Positions 22,361 through 37,124 are shown, counted from the stretch's first letter. The stretch is DNA of 64,000 nucleotides from Tubulanus polymorphus (GCF_964204645.1 NW_027437464.1:17001-81000), one strand, 5' to 3'. Numbers and translations are program-made. Notes: generated by a model from the sequence alone, not told the origin.

Positions 22361-22470
22361 TTAGCTCTTATGGCCTCTAGAAAATTGGTCAAAGTGGTCA
22401 AAATTTAGCTCTTATGGCCTCTAGAAAATTGGTCAAAGTGGTCAAAATTAGCTCTTATGGCCTCTAGAAT
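22361..22470 (+). repeat. 43-44-bp tandem repeat, 2.5 copies
   Basis: 'ttagctcttatggcctctag' starts at 22,361, 22,405 and 22,448, each followed (except the last, partial one) by 'aaaattggtcaaagtggtca'. The copies are almost identical, which suggests recent local expansion. Confidence 0.85.
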
Positions 22471-25240
22471 TCATCTAAGATGTGAATATTTAATCACGAA
22501 TCCCCGATGTCGGCTGTGTATCCTGATATTACTGTACGGTACATAATTTTATATATATTCATATGGTAGACTTTACTTACCTATTGGGACCTATATGGTT
22601 TCATACTAAAAATTATATATTCCATAGATTTAACAGACTTATTGGGTGCCTCAAACTGCGGAAACATTATGTACAGGTCTATTGGGTCATCACCTTATGA
22701 GTCCCAAGTTTGAACTGCTTATTCAAATTAGTAAATTAAACATTATTTCGAGTCAAAGTTTAATTGTATTGACGACCCAGAAGTGGTTCTAATCTCTTAA
22801 GAATTACAGAGATGGAGCTGTCGTCATAATGACGATCACCTAATCGGATTTTACAATCTTAAAATTTCGTCTTGTACGTTTTCTGTAGCGCAGGTGATCA
22901 AGTCTTAGGATCAACTTCATTGTAACAAATGATTTCAAATATCAGAAGCCCAATGCGTTTAATGATTCAATTAAATGGTATCGTGCTGTTGGATGAAAGT
23001 GGGGGTAAATCATTGTATTGTGATCTTATTCGTTTTGAATTGGTCATTGGTGGTCAATGGTCAATTTATGAATCTTCAATGGCGAATCTTTTCTAGTTTC
23101 ACACCAAACGCGGTATATCGTTCTCATGTTCGTGAAATTGTAATTCGTCAGTAGTGGTCAGTGTTGGTCAGCTTATGAATTTGCAATGATGAATACTTGG
23201 TAGTTTGTAAACAAACATGGCTTGAGAAATTTCCGATATTCGAAGTCTGAATCGTTCAGACTCGGGGATCATATCTCAATTGGTCAGTTTCTGACCATCT
23301 CGGTGTCAGCATTGTGGTCGATAGCTTATATGAAACATTTGTAGATAACCAACGAAGGGGCCCAAAAGCACAAGCCAATTTCCAGTGATGTGATCCAAAA
23401 GATGCCCTACTGAAAAAAGTAGTCTCTCAATTGTACGAAACCAAATCGCACAGGAAAATTAATTTAGAAATTGTCGACTAGTAGCCACAGGCACTGGTTT
23501 TTTCTACGTAGTCTCTCATTTCATATCATAAGATTTCCCCCGTTTCAAACTGTTGAGTTTATGAGATAATATTAAACAGACATATTGGGGCCCTCAGTAA
23601 TAACTAATATATTTCTTTTGATATTTGTACCTATCTGTTGGGTCCATCAAACAGTTGGTTTTCTGTAGTAACTAATATATATCACATGATACATGATTGT
23701 ACTATCTATTGGGTCAAATATGGTCTTATATCAAACTTATACATTCCGATACCCATATGGGAGACTTTAATAGACCATTCTAAGTGGTTTCCTGTGAAAT
23801 AATTTTATTTTCTGTTTTCACGGTACTGCATTGGCATAATCCAAGAGAATGGAAGGGATGTATGGATTCATGTAATATGGCATATTCAAGTGCCGCTGCA
23901 TATCCACATGGAAACGTTTGGCAATGTGAGGAAGTTCCTGCACTGTTCCTTCCTTTGAATTCACCAAATTACTAAATCAACTCAGCATAGTCATCAATAT
24001 ACATGTAGTTTATCCTTCAAAATCGAAGAGTGCTTGCGCATACACGTAGGCCTTAATCCTAATTCCACTATGTCTTGTATTATCGAAACCTATATCAACC
24101 CCATCTGACAAAGTTTAAATCAAACTTTGTCAGAAGGGGTTGAGAATTGAATAGGTTTCAATTGTTATCATTGGCTAATCGGGATCAGTTCAATTTTGAT
24201 CTCATGTTTGTCTATACATCAATAATTAGGAATTATCCAAGTTTAGCGCAGTCTAATGTGTATACGGTTCCTAGAAAAATCAAATCGATATTTGGGTAAA
24301 GCCTGTGAATTTAACACAAACACTTGGATTATACATCATTATAAGTTTATTTGGAATCTTTCTCTTTTTTATAATTTTCTTTGTCAGCAGTGGCTTTTGT
24401 TAGTGGCTTCGTCCAAAAGTTCACGATTAGGCATTCTGTTGGAACGAATGCAAGATCGTATGAAATATTTTATCTTCATCCGATGACCAGCGCCTTCGTG
24501 TTTTCATTCTGCCTATTAAAAGAAAGAAAATTCATTTATTTCTATATTTGGTTTAGGTTAAAAAATGATACTTTGTTTCTCTGCAGCTGCCGGGAAATAG
24601 TGTAAATTCCAATAAAATTTGTAATCAGTTCATTTCTATAGCTGCAGGGTCTATAATTGTATGCCTGATAGTGATTAGAAAAATAATGTACTGGGTAGAT
24701 AGGCTGCAGGGTAAATTAACTTTAAGCTAGGTAGAGTGGAGAAACAAGGTATCATTTTTTCCCTTAATTGACCAATTTGAATACATGACCCGTCAAATTA
24801 TATAAAACATACGTGCACAGTCAAAGTGGGAGGCACTACTTGTTCAGGTACTTGAGCTATTTAAATTAACCTTTTTGAAAGTAAGCTACCTGGGTAGGGA
24901 TATCAAAATTGTGACATTGAAACTCGGGAAGTGCACTATTATATTGTATGTATATTAAACATCGCCTCAGCCTGGCAGCATATCGAAAAAGGTATGACCT
25001 TTAAACTTTATATATTCTTTATGATATACTAGTAAAACTAAACTGCTTTCAAATGTTATTACGGTTAATTTCAACCATTGATATTTAGCACTGCTTGGTG
25101 GCCATGATGAATAATGCATCCCTGTAAAACTTGATGTACATGTTCATAGGGACATAATCTGCAACTTTGCACTACATCATAATATTGAATTTCGACCCGA
25201 GAATAATCTGAAGAATATGTATTGGTTATGTTTTAAATTA
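22471..25240. other. Spacer with degenerate ~80-bp units and one hairpin
   Basis: Diverged ATTGGGTCC units lie at 22,540-22,700 and 23,560-23,790. A long inverted repeat lies at 24,085-24,160. The remaining open frames (for example 23,784-23,975 and 24,256-24,605) carry no recognisable motif. Confidence 0.4.
24085..24160. repeat. Long imperfect hairpin
   Basis: The arm 'accccatctgacaaagttt' pairs with 'aaactttgtcagaaggggt' across a loop of about 5 nt. Pairing resumes outward with 'gaaacctat' / 'ataggtttc' after a small bulge, giving a stem of about 30 bp. It may be a folded MITE remnant. Confidence 0.6.
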
Positions 25241-26809
25241 CAATTGCTCATGTGACCTTGAAACTCAGGACGGCCATGTTGCATCCGATTGACCCAAAAT
25301 CTCTCTCATGCTGACGCACCCTTCAGGAATGCAATCTGATAGATCAAGCAGAGTGTCCTCAATATTTCCCTTGAAAACTTCAAAAATAAGTAAAAAATGC
25401 TGATTTCAGCAAACAAAAAATGGCCGCCAGTCAACCATGTTGATTCTGACTAAGCTAGTATTTTGTAAAAAAGTGTATCTAGGGTAGATACATGTATATA
25501 AATAAATTATATCAATTGCATTAATATATTTTTATAAATGATATAGGGCCTATTACATTTTATAGATTATAGATTATAGATTGTACCTATCTATTGGGTC
25601 AATCAAACAGATGGTTTCCTCTGTAATAACTAATACATTCCACATGATAGTTTGTACCGACCTGTTGGGCCCTAATAATACAAAATAATCCATATGATAG
25701 ATTTGACCAGACCAATCTAACTTTGGGTTTACTGTGTTATAAATACATTCTATCATAGATTTCCCTCAAACGGGGCATGTGAAAAATAATATATATTCAG
25801 TATGAATATAGACTTTAACAAACATATTGGGTCCCTCAAGGTGATTAGTAAGTACTTGGTGAAATACCTGACAATCTGCAAATGTCAAGAATTACCATTA
25901 CGATAGAGCATTTCATGCACTGGCACAACTTGCAATTTCTTGTGGTAATAACGTCACATTTTTTGGTACAAAAAGGTCACAGGACGGCCATCTTGTATCC
26001 GATTTTCCCAAAATCTCTCTCATGCTGACGCACCATTCAGGAATACAATCTGATAGATCAAGTAGAGTGTCCTCAAAATTTCCCATGAAAACTTCAAAAA
26101 TAAGTAAACTAGCAGTCCAGTGACACCATGCCAGGTAGTTTCAAATGCTCAACAATCTAACAATTTCAATATTCAGCGCCCCTGGTAACCAGATACAAAA
26201 ACCAATGACCCTGAAACTCACCACAATCAATTAGAATAAGTCAACAGCTACGATTTTGTAATTGATTGTGATAACAAAATATGCCTCGTTACCGATTTAA
26301 TATGGAAATACTAAGTTATTCTACTATTCAATGCCCCCTGGTGACCATATGCAAAACCCAATGACCTCGAAACTCACCACAATCAAAGAACATGTCATGA
26401 ACTACAACTTTGCAATTGATCATGGTAACAAAATATGCCTAGATACCAATCTATAAGGAAATACTAAGTTATTCTACTATTCAACGCCCCTGGTGACCAT
26501 ATATAATAACTCATGTCCTTAAAACTCACCACATACATAGACGATGTCATGAGCTATAACTTTGCAATTAATTGTGGTAACAAAATATGCATAGGTACAG
26601 ACATAATATAGAAATACTAAGTTATTGTATTATTTAACGCCCCCTGGTGACCATATACAAAAACCGATGACCTTGAAGCTAACCAAAATCATAGAACACC
26701 TTATGAGCTACAACTTTCAATAGATTGTGGTAATACAATATGTTTAGGTATCAATATAATGTCGAAAATGGAAAATTTTGATAATTAAGGGATAGGAGCA
26801 CCCTTAATA
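25241..26809. repeat. Diverged H, ~80-bp and P-type repeats
   Basis: An H repeat lies at about 25,260-25,500, followed by ATTGGGTCC units to 25,870 and a second partial H copy at about 25,960-26,105. From about 26,109 ('actagcagtccagtgacacc') a diverged P-type core with ~155-bp units runs to about 26,770. It lacks the usual 3' stem-loop. Confidence 0.55.
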
Positions 26810-27079
26810 CGACCAGTCAAACTGCGCAGTATTAATAAACCATCGTTTTTATATCCACTTTACACTGTATTGAAGGATTGCCAAAAAGTTTTCATTTTCG
26901 CATGTTGAAATGAGAAAAAATAAGCCATTTTTGAAATTCTAACAATATGCGTCCTGAGTTTCCATACCTACGAACCATTGATTTTTGATGATTTGATTAT
27001 AATTTCAAATGGTAGGCGCGGAAACATATTGTTAAAATTGATTTACGGTCAACCCCCAATATAACAGTTTCACTGGTAG
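26810..27079. mobile_element. 270-bp MITE
   Basis: It has the same length, TA flanks (26,808-26,809 and 27,080-27,081) and inverted ends as the copy at 1987-2256, with some base changes at the left end (CGACCAGTCAAACTGC). Confidence 0.7.
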
Positions 27080-27523
27080 TATGAAGATCAAATTCAGGTA
27101 TGTGTTCAAAAGTTTTAGAGAAATATCCCAAAAAAATTGACTTTCGTTCCCTAGTGGGCTAAAAAGGTATGAAATAACTAAACTGATTTACCATCAGTTG
27201 CGGAAAGTTGACTCATATCTACCATAAGACTCTCTCTATGTGATTCAACTGCGGATTGATTGGAATCTTTCACACCAATTGTATCGAACTTGGTGGTCCA
27301 TTTTCCTGTGAAAATTAAAAATATGAACATGCATAAGCAATTGAGTAGTGGTTGAAATTGAGACCAAAATTGATATTTTTTGGGTACGAAAAAAGGTCAC
27401 AGGACGGCCATCTTGCGTCCGATTGACCAAAAATTTCTCTCATGCCGATGCACCCTTCGGGTATACAATCTGATAGATCAAGGTAATTGATCAGAGTCTT
27501 CAAAATTCCCTTGAAAACTTCAA

Positions 27524-28749
27524 CTAGGGGTCCAGGGACACCATGCCCACTTGGGAAGTGGTTCCAAATGCTCAACAATCTAACAATTTCAATATTCAAC
27601 GCCCCCTGGCAACCATATACAAAAACCAATGACCTTGAAACTCACCACAATCATAGAACATGTCAGCAGCTACGATTTTGTAATTGATTGTGATAACAAA
27701 ATATGCCTCGTTACCAATTTGATATGGAAATACTAAGTTATTCTACTATTCAACGCCCCCTGGAGACCATATTCAAAACCCAATGACATCAAAACTTACC
27801 ACAATCATAGAACATGTCATGAACTACAACTTTGCAATTGATCATGGTAACAAAATATGCCTAGGTACCAATATAATAAGGAAATATAGAAAAACTAATG
27901 TCCTTAAAACTCACAACAATCATAGATGATGTCATGAGCTACAACTTTCCAATTGATTGTGGTTACAAAATATACATAGGTACAAATATAATAAAGAAAT
28001 GCTAAGATATTGTATTATTCAACGCCCCCTGGTGGCCATATACAAAATCTAATTACCTTGCAACACACCATAATCATAGAACATGTTATGAGCTACAACT
28101 TTCTAATTGAATGTGGTACCAAAATACGCTTAGGTATCAATATAATGTGGAAAAACTTTTTCCCATTTACGAATGAGTACTGGTGAGACCAAGATGGCCG
28201 CCAATTGCGTCATAATTGGCTGATGAAAAATACCTGTCTCAGGTATAAAACATCCCTTTCCAAAGAATACCCATCACAAATTGCAATGAGAAATGGCAAA
28301 CCAGTAGGAAGCTACAGGACTCAGAATTCGGGCAAAAATTAACATTTTTGGGCACTAAAAAGGTCATAGGACGGCCATCTCGAGTCCGACCGACCCAATT
28401 TTTGTTATGTTGATGGGCCCTGGGGGGATTCACATATATCCGAAAGATCAAGGTAATTGATCGATGCGTCTTCAAAATTTCTCTCAAAAAGATCAAAAAT
28501 GTGTAAAAAGTGCTGATTTTGGCGAACAACAATGGCTGCCAGTCGGCCATCTTGATTCTGACAGGGCCAGTTTTTGGGCTGAAGATGTGTCTAGGGTAGA
28601 TACATGTGTATCCCAAATATCAAGACGTTACCTTGAAGCGTCTTCAAAACTTCCCAAAATAACTGGATTCCGTCTACAGACGGACGGACAGACGACGGAC
28701 GAAAAGTGAACGCAATAGCCCGCTGGGACTAAAGTCCCAAGTGGGCTAA
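27524..28749 (+). mobile_element. Element P1, copy B
   Basis: Counterpart of 262-1525, 38 bp shorter because one ~155-bp core unit lost 'ctaagttattctactattc…tggtgacc'-type sequence near 27,886. The ends and the stem-loop are unchanged. Confidence 0.65.
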
Positions 28750-29210
28750 AAATGAGTAAGAAAGTGCTGATTTCAGCAAACAGAAATGGCCACCAGTCAA
28801 CCATGTTAATTCTGACCAAGCTCAGTTTTTGGGCAGAAGATGTATCTAGGGTAGATACATGTATATAAATACATTAAATCAATTACATTAATATATTTCT
28901 ATAAATGATAATGGGCCTATTACATTTTATAGATTGTACCTATCTATTGGGTCCATCAAACAGCTGGTTGCCTGTGTAATAACTAATACATTCCACATGA
29001 TAGATTGTACCGACCTATTGGGTCCTTTGTCTTATAGTACATAATAATCCACATGATAGATTTTACCAGACCAATCTAACTGTGGGTTTTCTGTGTTAAA
29101 ACAATACATTCTATAATAGATTTCCCTCAATTCGGGGATTCCTATGTGATGAATAATATACATTAATATACATTAATGTTTTGAACACATACGTCTAATT
29201 GGTTTTAATA

Positions 29211-29480
29211 CGACCAGTGAAACCGTGCAGTTTTAATAAACCATTGTTTTTATATCCATTTTACGCTGTATTGAAGGATTGCCAAAAAGTTTTCATTTTC
29301 GCATGTTGAAATGAGAAAAAATAAGCCATTTTTGAAATTCTAACAATATGCGTCCTGAGTTTCCATGCCTACGAACCATTGATTTTTGATGATTTGATTA
29401 TAATTTCAAATGGTAAGCACGGAAACATATTGTTAAAATTGATTTACAGTCAACCCCCAATATAACAGTTTCACTGGTAG
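29211..29480. mobile_element. 270-bp MITE, copy B
   Basis: Counterpart of 1987-2256, with the same TA flanks and inverted ends. Confidence 0.75.
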
Positions 29481-29729
29481 TATGAAGCTAAATTCAGGTA
29501 GGCCTACAATGTGTTCAAAAGTTTTAGAGAAATATCCAAAATAATCGACTTTCGGTCTAAAGTCCCTAGTGGGCTAAAAAGGTATGAAATAACTAAACTG
29601 ATTTACCATCAGTTGCGGAAAGTTGACTCGTATCTGTCATAAGACTCTCTCTATATGATTCAACTGCGGATTGATTGGAATCTCTCACACCAATTGTATC
29701 GAACTCGGTGGTCCATCTTCCTGTGAAAA

Positions 29730-32700
29730 TTAAAAATATGAACATGCATAAGCAATTGAGTAGTGGTTGAAATTGAGACAAAAATTGACATTTTTTGGGT
29801 ACGAAAAAAGGTCACAGGACGGCCATCTTGCGTCCGATTGACCCAAAATTTCTCTCATGCCGATGCACCCTTCGGGTATAGAATCTGATAGATCAAGGTA
29901 ATTAATCAGAATCTTCAAAATTCCCTTGAAAACTTCAAAAATGAGTAAGAAAGTGCTGATTTCAGCGAACAAAAATGGCAACTAGTCAACCATGTTGATT
30001 CTGACCAAGCTCAGTTTTTGGGCAGAAGATGTATCTAGGGTAGATACATGTATATAAATACATTAAATCAATTACATTAATATATTTCTATAAATGATAA
30101 TGGGCCTATTACATTTTATAGATTGTACCTATCTATTGGGTCCATCAAACAGCTGGTTTCCTGTGTAATAACTAATACATTCCACATGATAGATTGTACC
30201 GACCAATTGGGTCCTTTGTCTTATAGTACATAATAATCCATATGATAGATTTTACCAGACCAATCTAACTGTGGGTTTCCTGTGTTATAATAATACATTC
30301 TGTCATAGATTTCCCTCAAACTGGGGGATTCCTATGTGATAAATATTTTATATTCAGCATGATAGACTTTAACAAACATAATGGGTCCTTCAAGGTGATT
30401 AGTTAGTACTTGGTGAAATACTGAACAATCTGGAAATGTCAAGAATCACCATTACCATAGGGCATTTCATGCACTGGCACAACATGCAATTGTTTGTGGT
30501 AACAACGTCATATGTCTAGGTACTAATATACTGTAGTACCATATTCTTCGGCTAATTTACGCCACCGGTGAACATAAACAATGCCTAGAAACTCACCACA
30601 ATCTTAGGGCAATTCATGTTAGAGCAAGTCATGAGGCCAAGTTATTTACTGCGAATGAGAGAAATTGAGATAAATGATCGAAGCGTTTTCAATATTTCCC
30701 ATGAAAACTTGAACTAGGGGTCCAGGGACACCATGCCCACTTGAGAAATGTTTCCGTATGCTCAACAATCTAACAATTTCAATATTCAACGCCCCCTGGT
30801 GACCATATACAAAAACCAATGGCCTTGAAACTCACCACAATCATGGTACATGTCAGGAGGAATGATTTCATGGATTGTGATGACAAAATATGCCTTGTTA
30901 CCAATTTAATATGGAAATACTAGATCATAGAACATGTCATGAACTAAAACTTTCTAATTGATCATGGTAACAAAATAAGCCTAGGTACCAATATAAGGAA
31001 ATACTAAGTTATTCTACTATTCAATGCCTCTTGGTGACCATATAGAATAACTAATGTCCTTAAAACTTGCCACAATCATAGACAATGTCATGAGCTACAA
31101 CTTTGCAATTGATTGTGGTTACAAAATATGCATTGATACGAATATAATATGGAAGATATTGTATTATTCAATGCACACTGGGCCATATACAAAACCAATG
31201 ACCTTGAAACTCACCACAATCATAGATCATGTTATGAGCTACAACTTTCTTATTGATTGTGGTAACAAAATACGCCTAGGTATCAATATAATGTGAAAAA
31301 TTTTTTTCCCACCTAGGAATGAGTACTGATTCTTGATTCTGACAGGGCCAGTTTTGGGGCTGAAGATGTGTCTAGGGTAGATACATGTGTAACCTAAATA
31401 TCAAGACATTACATTGAAGCGTCTTCAAAACTTCCCAAAATAACTGGATTCCGTCTACGGACGGACGTACGCTACGACGGACAATGGACGAAAAGTGAAC
31501 GCAATAGCCCACTGGGACTAAAGTCCCAAGTGGGCTAAAAAGGTTCAAACAATGTCTAAAAGTGCTGATTTCAAAATGTATCAGAATAACTGGATTCTGT
31601 CAAGCTCGGGACAATGACACAAAGCGGATGCGATAACCCGCTTAAGTCCATTTCATGTGGCTAAAAAGGTATGAAATAACTAAACTGATTTACCATCGGT
31701 TGTGGAAAGTCGACTCATATCTGTCATAAGACTCTCTCTATGTGATTCAACTGCAGATTGATTGGCATCTTTCACACCAATTTGTATCGAACTCGGTGGT
31801 CCATCTTCCTGTAAAAATCAAAAATATGAACATGCATAAGCAATTGAGTAGTGGTTGAAATTGAGACCAAAATTGACATTTTTTGGGTACGATAAAAGGT
31901 CACAGGACGGCCATCTTGCATCCGATTGACCCAAAATTTCTCTCATGCCGATGCACCCTTCGGGTATACAATCTGATAGATCAAGGTAATTGATCAGAAT
32001 CTTCAAAATTCCCTTGAAAACTTCAAAAATGAGTAAGAAAGTGCTGATTTCAGCGAACAAAAAAGGCCACCAGTCAACCATGTTGATTCTGACCAAGCTC
32101 AGTTTTTGGGCAGAAGATGTATCTAGGGTAGATGCATGTATATAAATACATTAAATCAATTAAATTAATATATTTCTATGAATGATATAGGGCCCATTAC
32201 ATTTTATAGATTGAACCAATCTATTGGGTCCATGAAACAGCTGGTTTCCTGTGTAATAACTAATACATTCCACATGATAGATTGTACCGACCTATTGGGT
32301 CATTTGTCTTATAGTACATAATAATCCATATGATAGATTTTACCAGACCAATCTAACTGTGGGTTTCCTGTGTTATAATAATACATTCTGTCATAGATTT
32401 CCCTCAAACTGGGGGATTCCTATGTGATAAATATTTTATATTCAGCATGATAGACTTTAACAAACATAATGGGTCCTTCAAGGTGATTAGTTAGTACTTG
32501 GTGAAATACTGAACAATCTGGAAATGTCAAGAATCACCATTACCATAGGGCATTTCATGCACTGGCACAACATGCAATTGTTTGTGGTAACAACGTCATA
32601 TGTCTAGGTACTAATATACTGTAGTACCATATTCTTCGGCTAATTTACGCCACCGGTGAACATAAACAATGCCTAGAAACTCACCACAATCTTAGGGCAA

Positions 32701-35700
32701 TTCATGTTAGAGCAAGTCATGAGGCCAAGTTATTTACTGCGAATGAGAGAAATTGAGATAAATGATCGAAGCGTTTTCAATATTTCCCATGAAAACTTGA
32801 ACTAGGGGTCCAGGGACACCATGCCCACTTGAGAAATGTTTCCGTATGCTCAACAATCTAACAATTTCAATATTCAACGCCCCCTGGTGACCATATACAA
32901 AAACCAATGGCCTTGAAACTCACCACAATCATGGTACATGTCAGGAGGAATGATTTCATGGATTGTGATGACAAAATATGCCTTGTTACCAATTTAATAT
33001 GGAAATACTAGATCATAGAACATGTCATGAACTAAAACTTTCTAATTGATCATGGTAACAAAATAAGCCTAGGTACCAATATAAGGAAATACTAAGTTAT
33101 TCTACTATTCAATGCCTCTTGGTGACCATATAGAATAACTAATGTCCTTAAAACTTGCCACAATCATAGACAATGTCATGAGCTACAACTTTGCAATTGA
33201 TTGTGGTTACAAAATATGCATTGATACGAATATAATATGGAAGATATTGTATTATTCAATGCACACTGGGCCATATACAAAACCAATGACCTTGAAACTC
33301 ACCACAATCATAGATCATGTTATGAGCTACAACTTTCTTATTGATTGTGGTAACAAAATACGCCTAGGTATCAATATAATGTGGAAAATTTTTTTCCCAC
33401 CTAGGAATGAGTACTGATTCTTGATTCTGACAGGGCCAGTTTTGGGGCTGAAGATGTGTCTAGGGTAGATACATGTGTAACCTAAATATCAAGACATTAC
33501 ATTGAAGCGTCTTCAAAACTTCCCAAAATAACTGGATTCCGTCTACGGACGGACGTACGCTATGACGGACAATGGACGAAAAGTGAACGCAATAGCCCAC
33601 TGGGACTAAAGTCCCAAGTGGGCTAAAAAGGTTCAAACAATGTCTAAAAGTGCTGATTTCAAAATGTATCAGAATAACTGGATTCTGTCAAGCTCGGGAC
33701 AATGACACAAAGCGGATGCGATAACCCGCTTAAGTCCATTTCATGTGGCTAAAAAGGTATGAAATAACTAAACTGATTTACCATCGGTTGTGGAAAGTCG
33801 ACTCATATCTGTCATAAGACTCTCTCTATGTGATTCAACTGCAGATTGATTGGCATCTTTCACACCAATTTGTATCGAACTCGGTGGTCCATCTTCCTGT
33901 AAAAATCAAAAATATGAACATGCATAAGCAATTGAGTAGTGGTTGAAATTGAGACCAAAATTGACATTTTTTGGGTACGATAAAAGGTCACAGGACGGCC
34001 ATCTTGCATCCGATTGACCCAAAATTTCTCTCATGCCGATGCACCCTTCGGGTATACAATCTGATAGATCAAGGTAATTGATCAGAATCTTCAAAATTCC
34101 CTTGAAAACTTCAAAAATGAGTAAGAAAGTGCTGATTTCAGCGAACAAAAAAGGCCACCAGTCAACCATGTTGATTCTGACCAAGCTCAGTTTTTGGGCA
34201 GAAGATGTATCTAGGGTAGATGCATGTATATAAATACATTAAATCAATTAAATTAATATATTTCTATGAATGATATAGGGCCCATTACATTTTATAGATT
34301 GAACCAATCTATTGGGTCCATGAAACAGCTGGTTTCCTGTGTAATAACTAATACATTCCACATGATAGATTGTACCGACCTATTGGGTCATTTGTCTTAT
34401 AGTACATAATAATCCATATGATAGATTTTACCAGACCAATCTAACTGTGGGTTTCCTGTGTTATATTAATACATTCTGTCATAGATTTCCCTCAAACTGG
34501 GGGATTCCTATGTGATAAATATTTTATATTCAGCATGATAGACTTTAACAAACATAATGGGTCCTTCAAGGTGATTAGTTAGTACTTGGTGAAATACTGA
34601 ACAATCTGGAAATGTCAAGAATCACCATTACCATAGGGCATTTCATGCACTGGCACAACATGCAATTGTTTGTGGTAACAACGTCATATGTCTAGGTACT
34701 AATATACTGTAGTACCATATTCTTCGGCTAATTTACGCCACCGGTGAACATAAACAATGCCTAGAAACTCACCACAATCTTAGGGCAATTCATGTTAGAG
34801 CAAGTCATGAGGCCAAGTTATTTACTGCGAATGAGAGAAATTGAGATAAATGATCGAAGCGTTTTCAATATTTCCCATGAAAACTTGAACTAGGGGTCCA
34901 GGGACACCATGCCCACTTGAGAAATGTTTCCGTATGCTCAACAATCTAACAATTTCAATATTCAACGCCCCCTGGTGACCATATACAAAAACCAATGGCC
35001 TTGAAACTCACCACAATCATGGTACATGTCAGGAGGAATGATTTCATGGATTGTGATGACAAAATATGCCTTGTTACCAATTTAATATGGAAATACTAGA
35101 TCATAGAACATGTCATGAACTAAAACTTTCTAATTGATCATGGTAACAAAATAAGCCTAGGTACCAATATAAGGAAATACTAAGTTATTCTACTATTCAA
35201 TGCCTCTTGGTGACCATATAGAATAACTAATGTCCTTAAAACTTGCCACAATCATAGACAATGTCATGAGCTACAACTTTGCAATTGATTGTGGTTACAA
35301 AATATGCATTGATACGAATATAATATGGAAAGATATTGTATTATTCAATGCACACTGGGCCATATACAAAACCAATGACCTTGAAACTCACCACAATCAT
35401 AGATCATGTTATGAGCTACAACTTTCTTATTGATTGTGGTAACAAAATACGCCTAGGTATCAATATAATGTGGAAAATTTTTTTCCCACCTAGGAATGAG
35501 TACTGATGACACCAAGATGGCCGCCAATTGCGTCATAATTGGCTGATCAAAAATACCTGTCTCAGGTATAAAACATCCCTTTCTTAAGAATACCCATCAC
35601 AAATTGCAATGAGAAATGGCAAACAAGTAGGAAGCTACAGGACTCGGAATTCAGGCCAAAATTGACATTTTTTGGCATTAAAAAAGGTCATAGGATGGCC

Positions 35701-36900
35701 ATCTTGAGTTCGATCGACCCAATTTTTGTTATGCTGATGGGCCCTGGGGGGATGCACATACATCCGAAAGATCAAAAAGTTCCCTCAAAAAGTTAAAAAA
35801 TGTGTAAAAAGTGTTGATTTTGGCGAACATCAATGGCTGCCAGTCGGCCATCTTGATTCTGACAGGGCCAGTTTTGGGGCTGAAGATGTGTCTAGGGTAG
35901 ATACACGTGTAACCCAAATATCAAGACATTACATTGAAGCGTCTTCAAAACTTCCCAAAATAACTGGATTCCGTCTACGGACGGACGTACGCTATGACGG
36001 ACAATGGACGAAAAGTGAACGCAATAGCCCACTGGGACTAAAGTCCCAAGTGGGCTAAAAAGGTTCAAACAATGTCTAAAAGTGCTGATTTCAAAATGTA
36101 TCAGAATAACTGGATTCTGTCAAGCTCGGGACAATGACACAAAGCGGATGCGATAACCCGCTTAAGTCCATTTCATGTGGCTAAAAAGGTATGAAATAAC
36201 TAAACTGATTTACCATCGGTTGTGGAAAGTCGACTCATATCTGTCATAAGACTCTCTCTATGTGATTCAACTGCAGATTGATTGGCATCTTTCACACCAA
36301 TTTGTATCGAACTCGGTGGTCCATCTTCCTGTAAAAATCAAAAATATGAACATGCATAAGCAATTGAGTAGTGGTTGAAATTGAGACCAAAATTGACATT
36401 TTTTGGGTACGATAAAAGGTCACAGGACGGCCATCTTGCATCCGATTGACCCAAAATTTCTCTCATGCCGATGCACCCTTCGGGTATACAATCTGATAGA
36501 TCAAGGTAATTGATCAGAATCTTCAAAATTCCCTTGAAAACTTCAAAAATGAGTAAGAAAGTGCTGATTTCAGCGAACAAAAAAGGCCACCAGTCAACCA
36601 TGTTGATTCTGACCAAGCTCAGTTTTTGGGCAGAAGATGTATCTAGGGTAGATGCATGTATATAAATACATTAAATCAATTAAATTAATATATTTCTATG
36701 AATGATATAGGGCCCATTACATTTTATAGATTGAACCTATCTATTGGGTCCATGAAACAGCTGGTTTCCTGTGTAATAACTAATACATTCCACATGATAG
36801 ATTGTACCGACCTATTGGGTCATTTGTCTTATAGTACATAATAATCCATATGATAGATTTTACCATCAGACCAATCTAACTCTGGGTTTCCTGTGTTATA
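29730..36900 (+). repeat. Tandem array of 2.1-2.4-kb composite units (copy B)
   Basis: Anchor points at 29,730, 31,818, 33,906 and 36,338 give spacings of 2088, 2088 and 2432 bp. The 2088-bp units lack 344 bp from inside the P element (junctions near 31,330 and 33,418, 'gagtactgat' joined to 'tcttgattctgac'). The two identically deleted neighbours show that the deletion arose once and the deleted unit was then duplicated. P-type elements in the units lie at 30,714-31,538, 32,802-33,626 and 34,890-36,058. The repeated small open frames (for example 31,818-32,096 and 33,906-34,184) are by-products. Confidence 0.9.
34890..36058 (+). mobile_element. Full-length P2-type element, copy B
   Basis: It starts CTAGGGGTCC and ends 'gtcccaagtgggctaa' after its stem-loop. 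It is the undeleted member of the array; those at 30,714-31,538 and 32,802-33,626 carry the 344-bp internal deletion. Confidence 0.6.
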
Positions 36901-37124
36901 ACAATACATTCTATCATAGATTTCCCTCAATTCGGGGATTCCTATGTGATGAATAATATACATTAATAGGCCTATACATTAATGTTTTGAACACATACGC
37001 CTAATTGGTTTTAATACGACCAGTGAAACTGTGCAGTTTTAATAAACCATTGTTTTTATATCCATTTTACGCTGTATTGAAAGATTGCCAAAAAGTTTTC
37101 ATTTTCGCATGTTGAAATGAGAAA

